From: Bacillus sp. HNG
GTDB lineage: Bacteria; Bacillota; Bacilli; Bacillales; Bacillaceae_L
DNA: 64,000 nucleotides
Reading direction: 5' to 3'
Assembly (NCBI RefSeq): GCF_003400205.1
Contig: NZ_QUQV01000001.1
Span: 434,001-498,000, forward strand
Numbering within the stretch: the stretch's first letter is position 1; each line of letters begins with the position of its first letter. This document shows, one piece after another, positions 56,282 through 64,000 of the stretch. The position numbers and the translations under genes are program-made. The notes beneath the pieces are model-generated. The model was not told the origin of the DNA. It did no database searches and saw only the letters and a program-made list of their open reading frames with translations.

Positions 56282-57166
56282 TTAATACCTCGGCTTTCTT
56301 TCCTTTATTTCTTCATAAAAACTTACATAGTGGTCATAACGGAATTGTTCTATACTTCCGTCCTCTACGCTTTGTCTGACAGCACACTTCGGCTCAGAAA
56401 TATGTGTGCAACCACGAAATTTACAATTTGCACCTGCTTCATATATTTCTGGGAAGCAATATGGAAGTTCTTCAGCTTCAATTGTAAGAAATTCCAACGA
56501 ACTAAATCCTGGGGTATCTGCTACAAGCCCATTGCCGATTTCAATTAATTCAACATGTCTTGTCGTATGTTTTCCCCTGCCCAATGACATTGAAATTTCA
56601 TTTGTTTCTAATTCTAAGTCTGGTCGAAGCGAATTTAACAAGGAGGATTTCCCTACTCCAGATTGACCAGCAAATACAGAAATTCGATTTTCCAATAATG
56701 GTAACAGCTGGTCAAGCCCTTCTTTTTCCTTCGTCGACGTTAACAAGACATGATAACCGATATCTCGATAGTTTCTTGCATATTCCTTTATTTCTTGAAC
56801 CGCATCATCCGAAATTAAATCCGTTTTACTAATACAAATAATAGGTTCTATATCGTTTGATTCAACTAAAACAAGAAAGCGATCTAACAACAAAGGACTG
56901 AAATCGGGTTTAATCGCCGAAAAAACTAAAATAGCTTGATCAACATTTGCAATTGGCGGACGAACCAATTCATTTTTACGTTCCAATACTTCTAAAATAT
57001 AGCCATCCGTATTATTTTCTGCTTGAAATAAAACATGATCGCCTACCAATGGGGTGACTTTATTTTTCCGAAAGACCCCCCTACCACGACATTGAATCAG
57101 TTCTCCATTTTCATCTTGAACATAATAAAAACCGCTTAATGCTTTAATGATTTTGCCTTCTGGCAT
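56282..57166 (-). CDS. rsgA: RsgA (CpgA), small ribosomal subunit assembly GTPase
   Basis: A 294-residue circularly permuted GTPase. OB-fold at the N-terminus ([18 protein letters not shown]), G4 SKTD (113-116) before P-loop GQSGVGKSS (167-175) and DTPG (217-220), then a zinc-binding tail [14 protein letters not shown]. It checks the maturation of the 30S decoding region; in B. subtilis it is phosphorylated by PrkC. ATG at 57166 after AAGGAG; the frame from 57238 adds 24 residues. Confidence 0.97.
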   Translation of the reverse strand: MPEGKIIKALSGFYYVQDENGELIQCRGRGVFRKNKVTPLVGDHVLFQAENNTDGYILEVLERKNELVRPPIANVDQAILVFSAIKPDFSPLLLDRFLVLVESNDIEPIICISKTDLISDDAVQEIKEYARNYRDIGYHVLLTSTKEKEGLDQLLPLLENRISVFAGQSGVGKSSLLNSLRPDLELETNEISMSLGRGKHTTRHVELIEIGNGLVADTPGFSSLEFLTIEAEELPYCFPEIYEAGANCKFRGCTHISEPKCAVRQSVEDGSIEQFRYDHYVSFYEEIKERKPRY

Positions 57167-57239
57167 AGTTTCACTCCTTGTTTCGTTTCGTTCGTCACGA
57201 CATATCAGGTAACCAACATAAACACTACCCATTTTCAAC

Positions 57240-59198
57240 CTATTCTTCTGGATACGGAATTTCCTCTTTCAGAGAAGGTTCATTGTCAATATACACCAGG
57301 TATTCTGCAGTTTCGCCTGGATTAATGACAAAATTAATATCAATTTTTTGTGTTTCCTTGATTTCAATCTGTTTATATACGTCCGTGATTTTATGATCTG
57401 CATCCTCAATATAAATTTTCACCAATTGTGGATTGCCTTCTTCATCAGGTGTATATTCAATTGTTAAAGTACGTTTAACCGTTACCGGCTTTTTCGGCTC
57501 AGGACCTTTTGACATAATTACTTTGACCTTGTCACCCTTGGTTAACTCGGCCCCTTTTTCTGGTGATTGAGAAATCGCTTGGCCTGCTGGTATATCATCT
57601 GAAAATTGTTCTTCTTTGTAGTCGATATTGAGCCCCGTTGTCCTTGAGTATTCATCAAGTGCATTTGCTGGATATTTTGTTAAATCAGCAAGTTTAATAG
57701 TTTCAAGTCCTTTACTTACCGTAAAGGTAACTTCGGTTTCTTCTGGAACAACTTCTTCTCCTTCTTCAATAGACTGTTTAAGGATGGTTCCAAGAGCACT
57801 GTCATCAAATACTTCTTCCTTTTTTACATAAAAATAATTTTCTTTATCTAATTTGGCCTTAACTTCCTCGAAATCTTTACCAATATAGTCCTTAAAGGCC
57901 ACTTTCTTTTTACCGGTACTTTCATATAAATCAATCTTGGCGCCTTCCTTTACTGAAGCACCTGCTTCAGGGTCTGTCCGGACGATATATCCTTCTTGGA
58001 TTTCTTGATCACTGATTTCAATTGTATCCCCAATCGTAAAACCAGCTTCCTTCAATTTGGCAACTGCTCGATCATATTCCATATTTGAAACATTAGGTAC
58101 TTCAACATCCTTCGGTAAAAATAAAGCCGGAAAAACCGTAACTGCTGCTACACCAGCTCCAATGATAAAGAAAAAGATGATGGCAAGCGTTACTAAAAGC
58201 CTATTTTTCTTCTTTTTCTTTGGTTTTGGCTCGTCCTTCTCAGATTGATTCGTGTTCTTCTGAGAGTCTCTAACCAGTGTTTCAGTTGATAATGGGCTAT
58301 TATCTTTGATAATCGGTATGGCTTTTGTCACTTCATCATCCATATCCGGTATAACAAATTTTTCTTCGTTTAAACGATTTGGAAAAAGTGCTGTCTGCAA
58401 ATCCTCTTCCATTTCTTCAGCGGTATCGTAACGATGGAATGGGTCTTTTGCAGTCGCTTTTAAAATAATATTTTCAACACTCTGTGGTATTGTAGCGTTC
58501 CATCTTTTTGGTGAAGGAGTATCTGTTTGCAAATGCTTGAGTGCAATGGATACTGCAGATTCACCTTCAAAAGGAACACGGCCTGTTAAGAGCTCAAACA
58601 TCACAATCCCAAGAGAATAGATGTCAGACTTTCGTGTTGACATGCCACCTCTCGCTTGTTCGGGTGATAAATAATGAACTGATCCTAGCACAGAGTTTGT
58701 TTGCGTTATAGTTGTTGAACTAAGTGCAACTGCAATCCCAAAATCAGTTACCTTTACTGTCCCGTCATGATCGATTAGGATATTTTGTGGTTTAATATCA
58801 CGGTGAACAATCTGATTTTGGTGTGCATGTGTGATCGCAGACGTGAGCTGCAACATAATGTTAATTGCTTCTTTTGGATGCAGTGGTGCGTTTCGTTGTA
58901 TGTATTGTTTTAAGGTTTGGCCAGGAACATACTCCATTACGATATAATAAATATCCTCTTCTTCACCAACATCGTAAATACTCACAATATTTGGATGAGC
59001 CAAACTTGTAGCCGCATGGGCTTCTCGTCTAAAGCGCTTGATAAATTCTTCATCATTTGAAAAATCTAACCGGAGAACTTTAATGGCAACATCTCGTTCG
59101 AGAATTACGTCACGCGCAAGATATACGTTCGCCATTCCGCCCCCACCAATGACTTCGAGAATTTTATAACGACCACTTAATCGTCTTCCAATAAGCAT
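57240..59198 (-). CDS. prkC: PrkC, Ser/Thr kinase with PASTA domains
   Basis: A 652-residue Hanks-type kinase. Gly-rich loop GGGGMANVY, Lys40, HRDIKPQN (132-139), DFG (152-154) and a Thr-rich activation loop (STTITQTNS, about 161-169) are in the N-terminal domain. A basic linker is followed by one membrane helix (about 334-356) and three extracellular PASTA repeats (about 364-565) that sense muropeptides, then a C-terminal beta domain. It controls germination and envelope homeostasis. ATG 59198 after GAGGGAG gives MLIGRRLSGRY. Its neighbour PrpC is the matching phosphatase. Confidence 0.97.
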   Translation of the reverse strand: MLIGRRLSGRYKILEVIGGGGMANVYLARDVILERDVAIKVLRLDFSNDEEFIKRFRREAHAATSLAHPNIVSIYDVGEEEDIYYIVMEYVPGQTLKQYIQRNAPLHPKEAINIMLQLTSAITHAHQNQIVHRDIKPQNILIDHDGTVKVTDFGIAVALSSTTITQTNSVLGSVHYLSPEQARGGMSTRKSDIYSLGIVMFELLTGRVPFEGESAVSIALKHLQTDTPSPKRWNATIPQSVENIILKATAKDPFHRYDTAEEMEEDLQTALFPNRLNEEKFVIPDMDDEVTKAIPIIKDNSPLSTETLVRDSQKNTNQSEKDEPKPKKKKKNRLLVTLAIIFFFIIGAGVAAVTVFPALFLPKDVEVPNVSNMEYDRAVAKLKEAGFTIGDTIEISDQEIQEGYIVRTDPEAGASVKEGAKIDLYESTGKKKVAFKDYIGKDFEEVKAKLDKENYFYVKKEEVFDDSALGTILKQSIEEGEEVVPEETEVTFTVSKGLETIKLADLTKYPANALDEYSRTTGLNIDYKEEQFSDDIPAGQAISQSPEKGAELTKGDKVKVIMSKGPEPKKPVTVKRTLTIEYTPDEEGNPQLVKIYIEDADHKITDVYKQIEIKETQKIDINFVINPGETAEYLVYIDNEPSLKEEIPYPEE

Positions 59199-59202
59199 AG
59201 GA

Positions 59203-59952
59203 TTATTCTCCCTCACTTTCAGACGTGTAATCGACGATTACGAGTGTTATATTATCTTCTCCGCCATTGTCATTGGCCAATTGAATAAGTTTTTCACCCT
59301 TATTTTCGATAGAATCGTCACTTTCTAGAATGCTTTTTAATTCAACTTCCGAAACCTTGTTAGACAAGCCGTCAGAACATATTAAAAGCATATCGCCTTC
59401 TTCTAAAATTAATGTTTTTAAATCCATTTGGACATTTGCTTCCGTACCTAATGCACGTAAAACCACATTCTTCCGTGGATGATGCTCTGCATCTTCCTTA
59501 GAAATATGCCCTGAACGGACAAGTTCATTGACAAGTGAATGATCTTCAGTAATTTGTTGGAAACCATGACTATTCAGACAATAGCAACGACTATCCCCAA
59601 TATGAGCCACCGTTGTAAAAAGATCAGTACATATTGCAGCAACAACAGTCGTTCCCATACCTTTACATTCATCATTTTCTTGAGAATGTGTGAATAGGTT
59701 TGAATTTATTTTTAAAATATGCTCTTTTAGCCAGCTTTCAGCTGAATCAGATGTGGAGAGCTTTTCACTTGCTTCCCAGTAGGACTGGAGCTGTGATGTT
59801 GTCATATGACTTGCAACATCACCAGCTAAATGCCCGCCCATACCATCAGCTACGACAGCTAATATTTGTCCATCCTTATTATGATAAACACCACAACTAT
59901 CTTCATTGATTTGCCTTACTTTTCCCCGGTTTGTCAAAAAGAACGACTTCAT
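59203..59952 (-). CDS. prpC: PrpC, PP2C-type protein phosphatase
   Basis: A 249-residue PPM phosphatase. Metal-binding Asp residues in VVADGMGGH, HIGDSRCY, CSDGL and GGEDNIT. It dephosphorylates PrkC and its targets. I use ATG 59952 (MKSFFLTNRGKVRQINED), six bases after GAGGTG and aligned with B. subtilis; GTG 59961 is possible. Four bases from prkC. Confidence 0.97.
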   Translation of the reverse strand: MKSFFLTNRGKVRQINEDSCGVYHNKDGQILAVVADGMGGHLAGDVASHMTTSQLQSYWEASEKLSTSDSAESWLKEHILKINSNLFTHSQENDECKGMGTTVVAAICTDLFTTVAHIGDSRCYCLNSHGFQQITEDHSLVNELVRSGHISKEDAEHHPRKNVVLRALGTEANVQMDLKTLILEEGDMLLICSDGLSNKVSEVELKSILESDDSIENKGEKLIQLANDNGGEDNITLVIVDYTSESEGE

Positions 59953-59957
59953 TTGTT

Positions 59958-61052
59958 TCACCTCGTCTCCTCTTTACGCTCCTTTGCTCGTAATTGACCA
60001 CAGGCAGCATCGATATCATGACCTTGTTCACGTCGAATTGTTACATTTACACCATGCTTCTTTAATGTCTTTTCAAATTCAAAGATCTGCTCTTTTGGTG
60101 TTCTCACATAATCGCGTTCAGGAACATAATTCACTGGAATTAAGTTAACATGACACTTAATTCCCTTTAATAGCTCCGCAAGTTCTTCAGCATGTTCAAC
60201 TTGATCGTTGACACCGCCAAACAACCCGTATTCAAAGCTAATTCTTCTCCCTGTCTTGTCAATATAATAGCGTACAGCCTCCATTAGTTCTGGCAGTTTA
60301 TATGCACGATTAATCGGCATTAATCTGCTTCTAATTTCTGTATTAGGTGCATGTAAAGAGATTGCAAAATTTATTTGTAATTTTTCATCTGCAAACTTAT
60401 AGATTTTCGGGATGATTCCACTTGTTGAAACTGTAATATGACGTGCCCCAATATTTAGTCCTTTATCATGATTAATAATTTTTAGGAATGAAAGCATTTG
60501 ATCGTAATTATCAAATGGTTCACCAATTCCCATAATAACGAGATGACTTACTCGCTCACCAAGTTCATCTAATGCTTTTTGAACCTTTACCACTTGGGCA
60601 ACAATTTCTCCAGCTTCAAGATTCCGCTTTAGTCCTCCTAATGTTGACGCACAGAAGGTACAGCCGATACGGCAACCAACCTGTGTTGTCACACAAATCG
60701 AGTTCCCATAGCTATGTCTCATTAGCACTGTTTCAATGGAATAACCATCATGTAGTTCAAATAAAAACTTCATCGTTCCATCAGCTGATGTTTGTTGAAT
60801 GATCGTTTTAAGTGTTGTAATCGTAAAGTGCTCAGCAAGTTTTTGTCTTAGTGCATTTGATAAGTTAGTCATTTCATCAAAAGTTGTTACCCGCTTCGTG
60901 TAGAGCCATTCAAAAATCTGATTTCCTCGAAATTTCTTCTCTCCGTTTTCAATGAGCCAGTTTTCGAGTTCTTCTATTTGAAGAGAATAAATGGATGGTT
61001 TCGAATTTGGTAAGTTTTGTTTTTTTCTTCTAGTTGTTTGTACTTCTTCCAA
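59958..61052 (-). CDS. rlmN: RlmN, 23S rRNA A2503/tRNA A37 methyltransferase
   Basis: A 364-residue radical-SAM enzyme with the CxxxCxxC cluster motif (C127, C131, C134 in [17 protein letters not shown]), [10 protein letters not shown] and the catalytic cysteine near the C-terminus in AACGQLRAK. It adds a methyl group at C2 of adenine. It overlaps no gene; five bases before prpC. Confidence 0.97.
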   Translation of the reverse strand: MEEVQTTRRKKQNLPNSKPSIYSLQIEELENWLIENGEKKFRGNQIFEWLYTKRVTTFDEMTNLSNALRQKLAEHFTITTLKTIIQQTSADGTMKFLFELHDGYSIETVLMRHSYGNSICVTTQVGCRIGCTFCASTLGGLKRNLEAGEIVAQVVKVQKALDELGERVSHLVIMGIGEPFDNYDQMLSFLKIINHDKGLNIGARHITVSTSGIIPKIYKFADEKLQINFAISLHAPNTEIRSRLMPINRAYKLPELMEAVRYYIDKTGRRISFEYGLFGGVNDQVEHAEELAELLKGIKCHVNLIPVNYVPERDYVRTPKEQIFEFEKTLKKHGVNVTIRREQGHDIDAACGQLRAKERKEETR

Positions 61053-61056
61053 TACT

Positions 61057-62400
61057 TTACACCTGCTTTCTTAATCTTGCAATATAAAATCCATCCGTAC
61101 CAAAATAATGTGGATAAAGCTGAAGTTGTCCGTTTTTAATATATGGCTTCACTATTTCAGGCAGGTAATTTTCTATTGAATCATCTAACATAAAATCTTC
61201 ATGTTGTTCAAGGAAGGCTTTAATGACACCTTCATTTTCTTCGTACTCTATTGTACATGTGCTATACACGAGTATACCATCTTTTTTTAATAAAGTTGAA
61301 ACCTCATTTAAAATGGCTAATTGTATTTTTGCAAGGTTTCCATTGTCTGATTCTGATTTTGAATATTTTATGTCTGGCTTTCTTCTAATAACCCCAAATC
61401 CTGAACAAGGGGCATCTACAAGAATTTTATCAAAGCTTTCTGCTTTGAAGATTTCGCTTGCTTTTCTACTATCAAGGGCTTTTGTCTCCACGTTTTCAAG
61501 CCCCAATCGGTTTACTGCTTCATTAATTAATTTAATTTTGTGTTCATGGAGATCTAGCGAAAAAACCTTACCTGTATGTTGCAGCAATTCTGCAATATGT
61601 GTTGTTTTACCACCTGGCGCAGCGCAACTGTCAAGAATTTGGTCTCCTTTTTCAACTCCAAGCGCACGGGCTACAAGCATGGAACTTTCATCCTGGATGG
61701 TAAAATAGCCTTCCTTAAAAGCTTTTGCATGGGCTAGATTTCCACGAACAGCTTTAATGGCATCTACAGAAACGCTACCCTCTTCTGCTTCAATTCCATC
61801 CTCTTTTAACATTTGAATGAGTTCGTCTCGAGTTGTCAATACTTGATTGACACGTGCAGTTTGTTCTGGAGGAGTACAATTGACCTCACACATTTTTCGA
61901 GTTTCTTCCATTCCCATTTGCTCAATCCATCGCCTAACAAGCCATACAGGGTGACTTGTTTCAATTGCGAGACGTTCCACTTCATCTTTTAGTTGTTCTA
62001 ATGATGGTAAGCCCTCGCGTTGGATGGAACGAAGCACTCCATTTACAAGTGAAGCCGTCCCTTTATGGCCTCTTTTTTTAGCAATTTCGACCGCTTCAAA
62101 AAAAATTGCTCGTTCTGGAACTCGGTCTAAAAAGACCATTTGGTAGAGGGAAAGCCTTAATAGAATCCTCACCCATTGATCAAGCTTTTTATTCTTTTTT
62201 AAAAACGGCGCTAAATAAAAATCTAGAGTATCCCGGCGCTGGATCGTACCATAGACAATCTCAGTGAGTAGCCCTACATCTTTCCCTTTTACCTCATGCT
62301 TTTTAATCATTTGGTTTAAGAGAATATTGCTATATGCCTGGTTTTTTTCAATTTGTAATAGTATTTCAAGTGCTACAATTCGAACATTAGTTTTCGTCAT
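61057..62400 (-). CDS. rsmB: RsmB, 16S rRNA m5C967 methyltransferase
   Basis: A 447-residue protein with an N-terminal NusB-like domain (about 1-140) and a C-terminal AdoMet methyltransferase: [34 protein letters not shown] and the second catalytic Cys in [13 protein letters not shown]. Starts 14 bases inside the end of fmt. Confidence 0.96.
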   Translation of the reverse strand: MTKTNVRIVALEILLQIEKNQAYSNILLNQMIKKHEVKGKDVGLLTEIVYGTIQRRDTLDFYLAPFLKKNKKLDQWVRILLRLSLYQMVFLDRVPERAIFFEAVEIAKKRGHKGTASLVNGVLRSIQREGLPSLEQLKDEVERLAIETSHPVWLVRRWIEQMGMEETRKMCEVNCTPPEQTARVNQVLTTRDELIQMLKEDGIEAEEGSVSVDAIKAVRGNLAHAKAFKEGYFTIQDESSMLVARALGVEKGDQILDSCAAPGGKTTHIAELLQHTGKVFSLDLHEHKIKLINEAVNRLGLENVETKALDSRKASEIFKAESFDKILVDAPCSGFGVIRRKPDIKYSKSESDNGNLAKIQLAILNEVSTLLKKDGILVYSTCTIEYEENEGVIKAFLEQHEDFMLDDSIENYLPEIVKPYIKNGQLQLYPHYFGTDGFYIARLRKQV

Positions 62401-63340
62401 TGTTGTCTCCTAACTGAGTCCCTACCTGTAAATCTGCCCCCATTAAGAATTGCGCTGCACTCATTTTTTTCTTTCCGGCAGGCTGGAGTTGAGTGATTTT
62501 TATAAAAGTAGTATTCCCAGTCGAAACAATAAACCCATCTTTTTCAATTGAAACAACAGTACCGCAGATTTTTGAAGTAGGGGAAGATATCTTTTCACCC
62601 CACCAGATTTTCATGACCTCTCCGTTTAATGTGGTATATGCAACAGGCCAAGGGTGGAGCCCACGAATATGGTTATAAATATCCTCTCCATCTTTTGTCC
62701 AATCTATCTTTTCCTGTTCGCGTTTAATGTTTGAAGCAAACGTTGCCTTGGAATCATCCTGTTTTATCGGTGTTATTTTATTGTCTAAAAGTAAAGGAAT
62801 GGTTTCCGATAAAAGCTTTGAACCCGCCACACTTAATTTGTCATGTAATGAACCAACATGGTCCGTTTCTAAAATTGGGATTTCCACTTGTGTTAAGATA
62901 TCCCCTGCATCAAGCTTTTCAACCATGTACATAATAGTAACACCTGTTTTTTTCTTTCCTTGAAGAATTGAATAATGAATGGGTGCTCCCCCTCTTAGCT
63001 CAGGTAGTAATGATGCATGTACATTTATACATCCATACTTAGGAGCTTCTAGTAGTTCTTTTGGAAGGATTTGCCCAAATGCCGCCGTTATGATTAAATC
63101 AGGCTTATAGCTTAATACTTGTTCTATTTCTTGTTTTTCTCTTATTTTATTAGGTTGTAGGACTGGGATATTATGTTTTAATGCCTCCACTTTAACAGGT
63201 GGTGGCGTTAAAACTCTTTTTCTTCCTACTGGTCTATCCGGTTGTGTCACAACAGCTACAACCTCGTATCCATCTTCTATTATTTGACGTAAAACAGGTA
63301 CTGAAAAGTCTGGGGTACCCATAAATACAATACGTTCCAT
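62387..63340 (-). CDS. fmt: Fmt, methionyl-tRNA formyltransferase
   Basis: A 317-residue formyltransferase: [13 protein letters not shown] at the N-terminus, [21 protein letters not shown] (catalytic Asn-His), and the C-terminal OB-like domain. It formylates initiator Met-tRNA; Def next to it removes the formyl group after translation. Confidence 0.97.
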   Translation of the reverse strand: MERIVFMGTPDFSVPVLRQIIEDGYEVVAVVTQPDRPVGRKRVLTPPPVKVEALKHNIPVLQPNKIREKQEIEQVLSYKPDLIITAAFGQILPKELLEAPKYGCINVHASLLPELRGGAPIHYSILQGKKKTGVTIMYMVEKLDAGDILTQVEIPILETDHVGSLHDKLSVAGSKLLSETIPLLLDNKITPIKQDDSKATFASNIKREQEKIDWTKDGEDIYNHIRGLHPWPVAYTTLNGEVMKIWWGEKISSPTSKICGTVVSIEKDGFIVSTGNTTFIKITQLQPAGKKKMSAAQFLMGADLQVGTQLGDNNDEN

Positions 63341-63348
63341 ATCATTAC

Positions 63349-63822
63349 CTACCCTTCAATTTCTCCTTCTTCATAAAAACGGTTCACCTTTGAGGTAAAT
63401 AATATACCATGAAGATGATCGATTTCATGTTGAATCGCACGAGCCAAGAAATCTCTTGCCTCAAATATGTATATTTTTCCTCTTCGGTTTTGCGCTCTGA
63501 CCTTTACGTAATCATAACGAGTTACTTCACCAAAAAGGTCCGGAAAACTTAGACAGCCTTCTGGACCTACCTGTTCCCCTTTTTGCTCAAGGATCACGGG
63601 ATTTATCAATTCAATGAGTCCACTCTCGTCTCCTATATCAACGATCGCGATTTGTTTTGCAATTCCAACTTGAGGTGCGGCTAAGCCAACACCGTCTGCC
63701 TCAAGCATTGTATCATACATATCTTTGATTAATTTCGATAATTTCCGATCAAAGGTTGTCACCTTTTCACATTCAACTTCAAGTATTTCATTTGGATATT
63801 TAACAATTGGTAATAAAGACAA
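63349..63822 (-). CDS. def: Def, peptide deformylase
   Basis: A 157-residue deformylase of the short type. Motif 1 GVGLAAPQ (44-51), motif 2 EGCLS (88-92, metal ligand C90), motif 3 QHEIDH (131-136) with catalytic Glu. It removes the N-formyl group. priA, normally upstream, must lie beyond the right edge, after repeat element F. Confidence 0.97.
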   Translation of the reverse strand: MSLLPIVKYPNEILEVECEKVTTFDRKLSKLIKDMYDTMLEADGVGLAAPQVGIAKQIAIVDIGDESGLIELINPVILEQKGEQVGPEGCLSFPDLFGEVTRYDYVKVRAQNRRGKIYIFEARDFLARAIQHEIDHLHGILFTSKVNRFYEEGEIEG

Positions 63823-63853
63823 GCGATTTCCTCCAACATTCTACTTATTTACA

Positions 63854-64000
63854 TGTCTAGCTCCATGCGCCATCGGCTCACGGGTCTAAGCCAATCGCTT
63901 CGGAAGGTAAAAAGCACCTTCTGTCAGCGCTCGTCTTATGCTTGACTTGCACAGGAAGTGCTGACATCGACGTTCGCCACAGGACGTGGCGGTAGTTAGT
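63854..64000 (+). repeat. Repeat element F (type I, cut by the right edge)
   Basis: Begins TGTCTAGC on the plus strand, opposite to C and E. The first 90 or so bases match E; then comes the core as in C: hairpin GCAC-AGGAA-GTGC (63949-63961), stem arm ACATCGAC (63964-63971) and hairpin GCCAC-AGGAC-GTGGC (63976-63990). The window ends at the first two bases of the expected second arm. Confidence 0.85.

Noticed and set aside
61223-61708. 161-codon plus-strand frame over rsmB
   Set aside because: Antisense to conserved methyltransferase motifs, with no start signal.

Overview
The window is a low-GC Firmicutes chromosome segment from a motile, endospore-forming member of the Bacillaceae. The gene order is that of the ylo/ylq/ylx-fla/che region of Bacillus subtilis, CodY and FapR are present, flagellar genes are numerous, and a 26-codon spoVM is present. 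It is not B. subtilis itself: protein lengths and sequences differ, two genes normally found here are absent, and several intergenic gaps are filled by repeats. Almost every gene is on the minus strand; rpmB is the only plus-strand gene I can support.

1-20.9 kb: the proximal part of the fla/che operon, read right to left from flgB (20.8 kb) to flhG (cut by the left edge). It encodes the rod and basal body (FlgB, FlgC, FliE, FliF), the switch and C-ring (FliG, FliM, FliY), the export ATPase complex (FliH, FliI, FliJ), hook assembly (FliK, FlgD, FlgE), the export gate (FliO, FliP, FliQ, FliR, FlhB, FlhA), the stator/power factors FliL and SwrD, the response regulator CheY and the site/number regulators FlhF and FlhG. 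A sigma-A type promoter lies upstream of flgB.

21-36 kb: codY-hslU-hslV-xerC, topA, dprA, sucCD, a small FliK-like/FlhB-like pair (ylqG, ylqH), rnhB, rbgA, signal peptidase, rplS with its own promoter and leader, trmD, rimM, ylqD. trmFO, usually between topA and xerC, is missing.

36-48.6 kb: khpA, rpsP, ffh, ylxM, ftsY, smc, rnc and the phospholipid/fatty-acid operon fapR-plsX-fabD-fabG-acpP, with a FapR operator on its promoter. 48.6-64 kb: recG, sdaAA/sdaAB, fakA, yloU, rpmB (plus), spoVM, rpe, rsgA, the PrkC/PrpC kinase-phosphatase pair, rlmN, rsmB, fmt, def. thiN, usually between rpe and spoVM, is missing.

The most unusual content is non-coding. From 36 kb rightwards six repeat elements and one short remnant sit between co-directional genes. 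By their ends they form three types, yet five of the six carry the same small core: a hairpin with an AGGA loop, then a second AGGA-loop hairpin enclosed in a longer stem. The enclosing stem has different sequence in each copy but keeps its base pairing, so it looks selected as structure. Two copies bracket rnc (RNase III), one lacks the core, and one is cut by the right edge, which allows a direct prediction of the next bases.
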